Assembly: GCF_036669915.1 (NCBI RefSeq)
Contig: NC_089312.1
Location: 19,926,817 to 19,990,816 of the forward strand
Length of the DNA stretch: 64,000 nt
Reading direction: 5' to 3'
Source of the DNA: Pocillopora verrucosa
Taxonomy: Eukaryota; Cnidaria; Anthozoa; Scleractinia; Pocilloporidae
In this document: one piece after another, positions 9,817 through 21,300 of the stretch
How positions within the stretch are numbered: the stretch's first letter is position 1
How the letters are laid out: each line of letters starts with the position of its first letter
Position numbers and translations under genes: made by a program
The notes under the pieces: generated by a model
The model's database searches: none
Seen by the model: only the letters and a program-made list of their open reading frames with translations
What the model was told of the DNA's origin: nothing

Positions 9817-11842
9817 CAACAACAAACCCTTCGCACTAGCCTAGTAGTCAGTAGTTTAGTTTTACAAGTAGACATAACATGGAAAATGTTAATAAAGGTA
9901 CAAACCTTTTTGTTTCAGTGTATTTCTCATCATCTGCCTCACCAATGTCTTCATTTTCAGATCCTCTACAGTCATGAAACACCTCTAATTCATCCTCTAT
10001 GAATTCCTGTGCAATCTTCTCCACCAGAGCCTCAGCTTTGTCCTCAGAGCTGCTATAGCTACTGTTAGTGGCAGAGCTTGCACTTTGACTACTGTTTTCA
10101 CTTGTTGAATTATCAAACAGACGCACTTTGACATCTTCTAGGTTAGATTCTATATTTTCACCATTGGTTTGCTTTTCAGCACTGTGTATCTTCAATTCTG
10201 GCATGAGCTTTGAATGTGTCAACTTCAGTTTCACTGAACTTTTGACCAGGCTCTTCTTTCCAGGAACTTTTGATTTGGCTACTTTCTGTTTCATGGAAAG
10301 TCTTCTATTTGATGGAGATCTGTTGTTGCTCAATCTTTTGCTCTTTCTACGCCATCCACTGCTTCTTCCTCTACTTCTCTCCAAAGATTTTTCTACAGGA
10401 TTGGGTTCAAGTGTAGTTTTCTTAGTGACAACTTCTTTAGATAAATCAACTTTTGCATTCTCAGAGACAGGATTGTTTTCGTCATTTGATAAACTTCCCA
10501 CTCCAGTTCCCACATCATCTTTATTTTTAGCAGTAGAGGTTTCAATAAACTCTTGGCATGAAACATGTGCTTTGGTGGGTGATTGTTCATGTGTTTCACT
10601 ATTATTGACCAGAGGTTCCTCATCAAGAACTTGATTTTCCTCCAACGTAACATTCTGCAACCCAAGTTCTTTTGAAGCACAAGAATTTGGACTTTTCTCA
10701 TGACAGAGACTTGATGACATTATTGGTATCACCTCATCACCATTTGGAGTGCCCAATGCTGGTGATTGTAGGACTACATTGATGGATGTTTTGCAGATCT
10801 TGGGAGATGTAGTTGGTGTCTTGGCTTTAATAGGAAAGGATTGCAGGGTTTCTGAAACAAGATCAGGCTCTGTTTTTGCTACACTATCTGTCAATTTATT
10901 GTTCTTTTCTGTGTTTACTCTGATTTGCCCCGCTTGTGATTTCTTACAAGTTGATACAACTTCTTGTTTAACAATTAACAAGGGTGTGATATCACCAGAA
11001 TCCTTTGAGATGAGATCTGTACTTGATTTAGTTATCTCTGCTTCAGGTTTCCTTGGTATTTTTTCTGATAGCGACACATCAGAATTTTCTTCCACCTCTT
11101 TCCGTCTTGAACTTCTAGTGGTTCTTCTGGGCAAGTCTTTGACTTCATTACTTGATGATGAGCGAATCGATTTTTCCTCTGTTACTCTGGTTAATTCTAA
11201 ATTCGTCTTTTTAGGATTTCTGGTGGTTCGTCTCGGCTGATCGTCGATGAAAGATGAACCTGGAGTTTGCTCTTTTGATGCATTTCCTATATCTGGGAGA
11301 TTCTTCTTTCCAGATCCTCTCTTTGGTTGTTGTCGTGCTGCTCGTGAATTAGCCCTAATCGCTCTTGTCGTTCGTTTTGTATCATTATGATTACATTCCG
11401 TGTTCACTGCACTGCAGTCCAGCAGTTCGTTTTCATTGATTACCTTCAGTGGCGAGGCGTATCCTTGAGTCTTGTGAGTTTTTGCTTCCCTTGCCATTCT
11501 CGATGAAGCATCATCGCTACTATGCTCCTCATCACTCTCCTGTCGCTTTCTTTTCATGGATGGCGTCTTTGGAAGAAGAATGTAACTGTCTCTCCTAAGA
11601 TCACAGAACAGAAGCACGTCATAAACAAAAAAACAGATACGCAAAGTTTAATGATTTCAAAAAGAGAAACTCTAGAGAAAATCTTACCGTCCAAAGGACT
11701 GCTTGGCTTCCGATAGAATCTCATAAAGATACTTAAAGTCATCTTCGATTTCTTGTTGGAACTTTCCTATCGCTTCTTCAGCTCGAATATGCAAAGAAAA
11801 CCCTAGTGCCATTTCTTTCGTCGGGTTATTGAAGACCGCCAT
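5684..11842 (-). CDS. INCENP: Inner centromere protein (INCENP), six exons
   Basis: Scaffold of the chromosomal passenger complex. Its N-terminus docks survivin and borealin, and its C-terminal IN-box binds and activates Aurora B at centromeres and the midzone. Exons (minus): 11842-11688, 11594-9906, 9557-9401, 8380-8309, 7336-7227 and 6782-5684. All junctions are GT-AG and in phase, giving 1093 residues against about 918 in human. Residues 1-52 form the helical CEN-box region, followed by LLPKTPS (60-64). Residues 65-615 are low-complexity, Ser/Lys-rich and basic. Exon 4 reads VVHSFIRRNTPKK. Residues about 692-990 are an uninterrupted E/K/R-rich single alpha-helix. The IN-box runs 1022-1093, with IPSWARPPALKAAIFHQ, NLEDIF and the Aurora-phosphorylated TSS at 1074-1076. 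A second in-frame ATG at 11812 would remove ten residues. Family call is near certain; exact exon edges are by eye. Confidence 0.93.
8015..8226 (-). repeat. MITE-like element in an INCENP intron, family 2
   Basis: The reverse complement runs from TAATCCTCTGTAACCTAA, through TTCTCCATTTTGTTCTTTATACATTTTCTAAAG and TAATGTGTGATTTAGGGGTGATA, to GGGGTCAAAGGGTTGT. It aligns over its whole length with 21361-21570. The ends are imperfect inverted repeats, and no coding is seen. This suggests a non-autonomous DNA transposon. Confidence 0.8.
8700..9370 (+). mobile_element. 3' fragment of a non-LTR (LINE) retrotransposon, reverse transcriptase end
   Basis: Decayed reverse transcriptase C-terminus. It carries a DYCNSLLY-like segment near 8720, then LYDLHWLPVHAHIHFKILDL, AFKAIHGLASLYISDL and YNLRSDGTLLLEPS. 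A frameshift near 9070 precedes the expected LWNSL-type motif, read in another frame as WNSLLAELSAIPS. The 3' end carries short A/T-rich repeats (TTGAATTATTATTGAG) before the end of INCENP exon 3. The LHWLPV..R/HIHFKIL signature is typical of CR1/L2-type elements. It is 5'-truncated, inactive, and antisense to INCENP within its third intron. Confidence 0.82.
9766..9825. repeat. AAT-type trinucleotide microsatellite
   Basis: AATAATAATATTAATAATAAAAATAAT-type repeats grade into AACAACAACAA, in the intron between INCENP exons 2 and 3. Confidence 0.85.
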
Positions 11843-12369
11843 TAAAAATTTCACCGAGTGGTCTTCACCTTCATACAGCCAATTGAAAATGGATTTTCTT
11901 CACGAATTTGCTCTTTTAAACGAACATATTCCTCGATTAACTTTTAAGCCTTAAATATTGGCAATCTTTTGGTTTCAAAAAGAAAAATAGTAAAAACAAT
12001 TCCCAACGAAATGAATTGTGCTCGAGAACTCAAGTTTGAATTTACCGTAAACCTGTAATAAGCCAATCACATTCCTCTTTTCATATTCTGCGCCAGCGAT
12101 CATGAATTACATCTAAGTCATGCGCAAACTTATGCAAATATAAAAACGGTGGTCTCCTGTGCGTACATAAGGAGACTTCCTTTAAAGAATTGTTGATGGC
12201 TTGACTCGCCCCAAAAAAGCACTTCTTTAGTGATTTTTATATAAATTACCCTGGTTTTCTAAGGGATAAGTACGTTTAATCCATAGGAAAGTTTCTCGTC
12301 AAAAACCTTTGTGGGGAAACCCTTCTAAGTGGAAACATTCACGTGGATGCTTCCTTCTTTCATCAAAAC
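11843..12369. promoter_or_regulatory. Divergent promoter between INCENP and DAGL
   Basis: The 527 bp between the two start codons must hold both promoters unless 5' non-coding exons lie elsewhere. On the plus strand there is a CCAAT at 12063-12067, a perfect octamer ATGCAAAT at 12132-12139, and an overlapping TATAAAA at 12139-12145. These are followed by an inverted GTCTCC/GGAGAC pair (12151-12176). The TATA-like box faces DAGL and would leave about 200 bp of 5' UTR. No clear TATA box faces INCENP. The elements are seen; their use is inferred. Confidence 0.55.
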
Positions 12370-15300
12370 ATGCCGGGAATTGTTGTGTTTAGGCGTCGCT
12401 GGATGGCTGCAAGCGATGATTTGGTTATTCCGTTTGGAATTGCTTTCGTCATCAGAGGAATATGGTAAGGAAAAATGTTCTATTCCACGCTGTTAATGGC
12501 ATGTAATGATGGATCTTGGGAAGTATGCGAGCATGTTTTATGTGTACGTTCCGTTCTACACAAAATGTTTGACGTAAAGATACTTTAGAAAAATTCTACA
12601 ACTATTCGACCTTATGGGACATGCCGTAAGCGTATAATCGTGTTATAAACCATGTAATTATTTATATCACGGTAAAAATGTCTGTAAGGCAGATTATTAT
12701 ATTGCACCCCTCTTTTCGGAGCTTACCTACATGTAATTGGAAAGGAGGCATGTGCAATACTCCGCAAAACTCGGTTTATTTAGGAAGTCCGCTATTGTTC
12801 TGTTGCTATTCAATTTCATGCTTCCGTAACTTAAGAGAAAGATGTATGTTTGCACAGCAGATAATTCTATTTAGCCGTTGATCGGTGTTATTTTTCGTTC
12901 CCAGCTATTAGTGATAATTAAATTCTCGAGTTTAGGAATGTTCTTTCGACAACTCAAGTGGATTTATCTACGTGTCGAAATCTTGTTTTGGAAACTCTAT
13001 AATCTTCGAGCTTTAGGTATCAAATAGTGATTCACATCTTCTCTTTAAGGGTACTGTAAGTTGCCAAAGTAAAATTTGGTGCATCGATATGTATGTCGTA
13101 TAATTTTGTTTGAAATAATTGAGTGATGGGTGAGTGAAACGATTGCGTGCTTTGTCTTCTCGGTGAGATGAGTTTATCGTCTACACCCTGCAGGTCTTGC
13201 GTGGTGTTGTAGTCTGGTTTAAAAGTCTTATATTTTCACTTCAAGAAACTTTGTAATATCGCAATGAAAAATTGAATAGAGACGTTTTTTGTAGTCAGGA
13301 GAGAAATTCAATCTCATGTTCTTATATTGACCGTAATGCGGATATTCAAAATTACGTTATTTCTGCAAAACAACAAAATGCTACAATTACTTTTGATTTT
13401 ATTTTTCCTCTTTGCGATTGTTGTCCATGTGCAATGGCGTTTTTGTTGCTAAAGATAACTCTGCGCTGCATATCCTGCAACACAGCCCAGTGCATTTTCA
13501 TCAAGCCACAGAATCAATCTTCTGCTTATATTTAATTTATAATTTGGAAAACTATGCAATGTCGAATCTGCTCCATGTTAGATCTGGATATTGTCACTAG
13601 TGTTCAGAATTTTCCAGCATTCCAAGAATAGACTGAGTTGAGAAAAATAGAATTAGTTGATTTTCTTAATTTATTACCTCGTATGTGGGATAATTTGTAA
13701 ATTTCAATTAAAAATTACCTTGTCAAATGTTTGAACGAGTTCCAGGGTTGAGGTTTTCTGAATTTCTTAGTTTTAGAATCTTAATGACATTAATGTATTC
13801 AAGTATCTATCTTTCTAAAGGATAGATAATTATTGGAGTATTGTGCTTGGATGGACTTCTATGTTTAGTGAATAGCTTTATTTTTAATTTTTAAGAGTGT
13901 TTTCAGCCAGTGAAATCAATTATGTTGGGAAAACAGATCATGTGGATGACATGTGTGTCAATTTGTCTTTGCCATCTGTTTTTATGTGGCTTGTGGGTTT
14001 GATATCAAACAGACTGGCTTTACTAAAGATTAAACGTATTGTTTTCAAACTTGGATATCAGACCAACTGTTTTATCAGCTTTGTAGCAGATAGCTCACAC
14101 CTTTCTTTTCCTCTGGCATCTTGTTTATAGATGTTTGGAAATATTTATAAAAAAGTGGCTGCAGGGCAATTGAAATTTGTACTGGGGCAATTGCTTGGCT
14201 CTATAAACACTGTGTTTAAAACTATACAGCAATTGTAAACCTCAAAACACTGTCTGGTTTGATTCGTTTGTATTAAATTTGAAATTTCTTATCAATGTTA
14301 CTTTAGCTTTGATTGTAAATACTTTAACAGTTTGTTTTGTTAAAAAAAAAAAAAAATGAGGGCTTTGTGTATTCTTAGTCCTCTTTGAACTTGGACCTAG
14401 CTTAATTGATTTAGAAAGAGTTGTGATTTGAACATTGAAGTGTTCCTTTTAAGTTTTTCCATATATGGAAAGGATCAGCAATCATCCCTTGCAGTGAATT
14501 ATTAAATAAGATGGTGGTCGATAAAGAATTTTCCTACAACTTCCTCTCTTTATAGAAGGTCAGTTAGTATCAAACATTGGTTACTTACATGTAGTTGTAA
14601 GAATATTTTGTCTGAACTCATTTTTAAGTTTTTTTCTCTGATTTTGTAATATTTTTAGAAAAAAGATGTTTTGTCATATAGCTCATCATTCTCATGCTAA
14701 TGTGAAGAAAAAATGTGGATAATGTCATCACTAACCACACAAAAGAAGGTCATGGTCAAAGAAGTTTTTGGTCTAATTAGTCTAAATCATGCTTGTTTTC
14801 CCCTGACCTTCATAAACTGTATCTAATGAAATTATTTTAGGTCACATCATAAGATTTGGATGTTATGTATAATATTGTGCAGTAGAATTATAAACTTGAA
14901 AATTGTTTCAGTTTTCCTACTGAAAACATGCTCATTATATATAATATCCTTATTAAACATTTACCGCAAAGAAACGTTGCAATTCAAACCAATTAAAGGG
15001 TTTCTGGTGGAACGTGCTTACATGTAGATTGCAGTTTTGACTTAAATGCAATTTTTGAAGCATTTAGCCAAGTCTCTCTCTCTATTTGAGCACAGTATTT
15101 TTCATAACTTTGAATTAAACAAATTCTGTTATGTTTAGTGCAAAATTGTATAAAAACAATTCATTTTCACTTGATGTTATCTTCTGTTAAGTGACTAATG
15201 AAATGCTGTCAGAAAAACCATATTGTTTGGTTCAGCAATGAATTTATTAAAGGAATGACTCATTTCTTCCAAATTACTGTAGCTCAACAGAGTGTGTTGT

Positions 15301-18300
15301 TGTTTGTGTTTCTCCTTGAAAATGGAAGAAACATTAAAGATAGAATTGACAACGAAGGCTGTGTATTATGAACGAAAAAACCCCAAGGCAGAAATTTGGA
15401 TTTACTCTGACTCAAATGAACCAACTTGACTGACCCAACAAATTGAAATTGGAATGTTACACAACGTAGTAAATAGTTGGTTAAATAGTTAGTTAAATGT
15501 ATGATTACTATTTCTTGTGTCATACAGTTATAACATATGAAGGCACAGTATTTAGCATGAAAAAAAGAAACAGAATAAATGCCAGAATGTTGCATTGTGA
15601 TGAACTGAAGGAGTAGTATACAGTCGTGTAATTAGTGATATTTATTTGTTATGAACATCCTGCTGTGTAAAGCAGTCTGTTTACACGTATAATGCAAATT
15701 AACTTCTTTCAACTTCAAAGCTCTTGCAGAGAAGTGACAAGTTCTTCATCATTTTCTAAGCATTTTCTGGTACTGTATTTTCACTAAAGGACATGTTTAC
15801 ACACTGTACAGCCAAGGAGATGTAAAGAAAACACAACCTTTGCATAACAAGTGTACATTTTTCAATGTATGTCATGGTGTCTTTACAAATATACAATTCT
15901 GAAACCCTGTGACAAACAGAATAGTTAGTTTCTTCAAGATGGGGCTATTTGTTAGTTTCTGTTCAATGTGTATAAAGTGCAGAGTTCTCCAGATTTTCTT
16001 TTTTTAGCTAGCCTTATAAAACAATAGTGGGGGAAAACAACTGGGTGGCCAAGCGCAAGCATCCAAATTATGTATTTCCCTTTCCTTTGATTTTCATTTT
16101 CTTATTGGTTTGAATAGATCCCCTAGGGGTTATACAAAGCCAGAGCAAATGTTTTATTTTATTGTAGATATTTTTTTTCCCCATCAAATAAGCCAGCCCT
16201 TTAGAAATGAGTAGCCAGGGTAAATTCCAGCTGCCATTGCTTCTTGTCAGAACACTGAAACTAATGGTCACTCTTTACATAAGCAGACACCAAGTTCTTT
16301 CTCCTTCTTATCCTCTGATGTTTACTGCAAATAAACCTGTTTCAAGGCAATACCTCTATTGAGTGGATGGAGCGGACACTGAAATAGGCTTTACTTCAGA
16401 TGTAATACTCTGTTATATAAATGCGGAACATTTTTGAAAACATATCTTGTGCAATGCACCTTACTATCACCATATTATTAAAAGAGTCCGAATTGTTGAA
16501 CTACATAGTCTGCAATGACCAAACTCACCTACTCTGTTTCCAACTGTATTTGCCAACAGATTTTCTTTTTAATCAACAAATTGATGACACAGAGCTTATA
16601 CAATGTGTATTAAATGGAGACACTACACAGTTGATTTCATAAAATAGCCGATAAAATTAACTTAAAATACAGTTTGCACTACATCAGACCATAAATTTCA
16701 CCTTTTCATCATAGCAGACTGGACATCATGTAGAACTTTGTACCAAATGGATAGCCTGTATTGATCAGACACTTGTAAGAATCTAGTAGGTGTCTGCTTG
16801 CTACAATGCTACGTGTTTCATGGAGTTGACACATAGCTTTGCTCGTGATTCTTTGTTACATAATAATTTCCAGGATAAGTTGATGTTGACTTCCACAAAA
16901 TGTTTGCAACAGATGTACATGTGCTTGTGATTATGAAAAGGTTATAATTTGAGTCAAATCCCTTTTTAAAATGGTTGCAAACTAATCCTTTTCATCCTAA
17001 CCCTAAGCAAAAAGGAAGCACTATGTTGCACAAATGCTTTGACAGAGGGCTAAGGCTTGAAATCGTACATGCTGCTTTTTAAAATTTGCTTGGGCAACTT
17101 ATTTTCCTCAATCAAGAGTAAGGAGTAATAAATATGAAATGTTAATGAATAAATCAATTTAACTTTGGATCCTAAATGCAAACTAAGTAATAATGAAATA
17201 GCAGTTTCCTTCACTGGTCAGGAAATTGGTGACATTTGCTGCAAATGTAGAGCTCAAAATTTTGTTTGATTTGCCAATTAGGGACCAAAAATATCAAAAC
17301 TTGCTGCACTGAATTACAATTTTTAATGATTACTAGTGTTTTTTAGGAATCTTTGCTTCACTCTACTTTTTCGTTTTGGTTTGGATCAAGAAGTGTTTCA
17401 GCAGATTTGGTTAGTTTGACCCAGAGAAAATTAAATTTTTGGTTGGCGCTTTGTATGTAGGTGTATAAAGGGAAGCCCTGTACATTTGTTTGCTTGGCCT
17501 GTGAGTAAGGTCATTTACTCCCCCTTCCCTCTGGGAAAAGTATAAGATTTCTACTAGACAGTGATGTGTAACCTTTGCTTCTGGTGGTTGTAGCTTTCTG
17601 GGTTTCCATAGAAACCTTCCCTGTGCATGTATGATTAACACCCACCAATTCCAATAGGTCCTTTTTGAGTTCTTACGGTTCAGTGATCTGGTGCTGAAAT
17701 TACGGCATGAAGATGAGGCTAAGTGCGAAGCCACTAACCCTAAGCAATATAGAGAATAAAGTGCTGTGATGGTGAAAATTTGAGGAAAATTCTCAGAATT
17801 AAGTGTGCGAGAGTGAAAAATTTTTGTGGGAGAGAGGCATCAGCTAAGTGATGGTGGCAAATGGAAGAGAAAAGCAGAACTGTTGGATTTATGCAAGAAA
17901 TGAGATTAGTGAACTGACCCATTCATCCTTCCAGCTGGTAGCTTTAAGTTTTCTGCACTTCTTGTGTAGGGTGAATTACAGATTTACCATTTTGCTAACT
18001 ACAGATTACTGCAAATTACAGATTTCTTTTTCAAAAAATACAGATTTTGAGTTCATTTCACAAATAACTGATTTCAATTTCTTTCTGCAAACTACAGCAA
18101 TTACTTGCTACAAATGAGCAAGACCTAAAACAGCAGTTAAATAATGACATCAAAACAACTTAGGCAATGCTGAACAAAAGCTCTGGAATGTTAGAGAAGC
18201 TGTAAGTCCAAGAATTTAAAATTATTGGTACTGGAAATTTGCTTTCACTTATTTGTAATTTCTCCTCCAACAGTTTTTCATGGTCTTTGGGAGAAAAGGC

Positions 18301-21300
18301 TATTCTTCATTGCTGCAGTTTCATGGATAAATAGAACAGTTCTGCTTTTTTACAGAGAAAGTTTGACTTGTCATGTTTTAGTGAGCAGTGGAATCAGATA
18401 GCCGCTCGCATCAATACGAAATGTAGAAGAAAAGAGGAGGACTCTTATTCACAGACTTGTGAAAACTAGTTTGTTTTGAAAACACTGAGATGGCAGAATT
18501 AGTCTATCATTTAACATAAAAACATTATAGTTTGGTTAATTGAACAGAGTTTAGCCATTTTTCAACAAAACTGCATTCTTTTTCACTATTATGGCACTTC
18601 AATCTTTATGCTGATGAGAGCGACTTTGCACTTAGCCTTGTCCTCGTGCCATAATTTTGGCACCAGATCACCAAACTGCAAGAACTTGGGAGAGGCCTAT
18701 TCTCATTTATTGGTGATAAATTAGATTTGACTGCTTGTAAATATGTAGTCAACTTTCTTTTATTTCATTTTCAGGATGATTGTATTGTCATTAGCTGTTG
18801 GTATCTATCATGGCTTTTACCACCTGCACCAAGCTGACAAAGAAGACCAACATATTTGTGAACAGACCCTAGATTATTTTATGGGAGGCTACTTAGCCCT
18901 TCTTTTTGCAACAAATATTATGGAACTTTCCATTGCGTGGATGAGTGGAAAGGGGTCCATCATGGACACTGAACCTCGAAATCTAATACCACAACTTCTC
19001 TATGTTCGTCTTGTCCTTGCTATCTTGGAAGTCCTATGGCTTTCAATAGGAATAAAATGGATATTTATTGATGGCACAACATGTGAATTGACTCATGAGA
19101 TTTATATTTCAAGAGCAATTGTGATTTTCAACTGGCTGTTTTTATTTACAGTTATGGTTATTATATATTGTATATTTGACTCTGCTGGGAAAATGTGGGT
19201 TGATTTTAATGAGGCACAGCTAACAGGAGATAGTTTAGATGCTTCAGTCAGTTATGGTAACCACATCATGCGCAAATATGAAAAACGTTGGGAAGGATGC
19301 TTCAAGCGATGTTTTTGTTGCTCTGGAGTAGGACAAGGAGATGATAATGTCTTTACCTTTATTGGAAGGTACATAAATCTATCAATTTACCCTCTGTGAT
19401 TCACTGATGTACTTGCATTGTAAACTTATTGATTAAAATATTTTGATTTTGTAATCATAATTTAACTTTATAATTGTACCCTGTACTAGATTTTCATACG
19501 ATATGTTTTCTCTATTGATAATAGGAAGCTTGCAGAATATTTCCAAGATTTGGATGTTGTTCCATCAGACTTTGCAGCTGGACTTGTTTTGCTAAGAAAG
19601 TATCAGAAACAACAAGAACACTATGCCCTGATGAAGGCAATTGAGCAACAACAAGTTCTAGATTCTCAGGTGTGTTTCTATAACTTGTTTGACAATTATG
19701 CAGTACAGTTGTTGTTCTTAGATTTACACTTTCAGAATGTCTGTTTGTACATCCTCTAATGATTGTATTGAAGACCTGCTTATTGAAAGACTGTAAAGAT
19801 TCCACTATTTCTTGAGGTTTTGGATATCATTCCTTTTGTGCCATTTTCCAGTACCATATTCTGGTTATTCTGATCGAAACCTTCAAAAATACCTTGAATA
19901 GCATTGAGTCTTCAGTTATTTTATAACGAACCACATGTGTATATGAGATGTAAGATACAATTTAATCAAGCTAGTGACTTTGGGATGAGCCATGAGCAAA
20001 AACGTTTTGGAAATTATTGTCTCAGAGTATATATATTAGGTGAGGACATGATCCAAAGTTTGTTCTGTTAGGAAGATGTGTATTTGATTTGTACAATGGA
20101 TGTGGAGATTAATTCTGTATATGAGAGACTTGATACAGCTAGCCCATATGATACTGAACATTAGCTTTTGGGGTAATGTCACGCACATCCTGACTTCCAT
20201 AAAGTTCTCTATAAGTAAGACAAAGTAATTTGTGATCTGTGAAGATAACACCATCTGGCTATAAGCCTTTCTGGTCTGATCACCTGTTGGCATGATTTGC
20301 TTTTAATTGTGAGGAGAAGTTAGATTGGGTTCATATCTTTCTCTGATACTACTGTTTGACTATCATACAATGATACTATGGCGACATTGCACTGTGTACT
20401 GTATGAAACATAATTAATGCTCCTTTTCATATTTGTCTGGTGTTGTGATTTGCAGAAAGGTGTCAAAAAGTCATCACTACGCTTTCAAAGAACAAACACA
20501 TCTAGAGCACTGAACCTCAAAGACAAGGTAAGGAGTCTTATTTGGTTAAGGGTAGTTACATAGTAAAAATATCCTTGCAAAAGTCTGTGTCAGGTTTTCA
20601 GTGAGTTAAACAATGCTGTAGTCAGGGGAGTAGAAAGAATTACAGTATTCATGCTTGTAACACTTTTCAATAAAATATGGAAATTATCTGCACCCTAAAA
20701 ATCAATCAAAGCCTTGTTTTTGTAAGAGTGGAAAAGAAACTGTTATGGAGCGTTACTTTCCCAAAACCCTCAACAGTGAATACAGATGTTTTGTTTTAGG
20801 GCCACATTTGTTAGTCTTGCTTGTGTTTAAAGAGTAATTTTAATATTTCTTTCTCAATTTGGCCTCTTCTTTTTCCTACCTTTATCTCAATTTGTACAAT
20901 TGTTATATACATGTTTAATGCTCCAAAATAACCCTTGTTTCTTGTGTGATTTTAATAGTGAGAGGCCAGTTTTCTTACATTGTGAATTGTAACTGAAATT
21001 CATGTCCAGTGACTTACCCTTTTGCCATAGGATCATTTTACTACTCTTCCACTAATAGCTTTGCTCTTCTGCTACAATTTCACTTTTAGAAAGAACTGCT
21101 TCTATTCAAGGATGTTGTTTACTACATGAACTATGCATTGTCTGCTTATGGTTGGCCAATTTACATGAAGAACAATGTAGCTTGTGGATGTTGCAAGCTC
21201 TTAAAAAGTTTCAGGTACATTAAATTGTACACCTTTAGAACCTGTGGTACTAGTGCACCCATGGTACCTTAGAAGGGTGTTTAGGGGGGTGGAGGAGAAG

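Noticed and set aside
10128-11240. Plus-strand open frames of 163-168 residues
   Set aside because: Antisense to INCENP exon 2, which is phase-consistent with both flanking exons.
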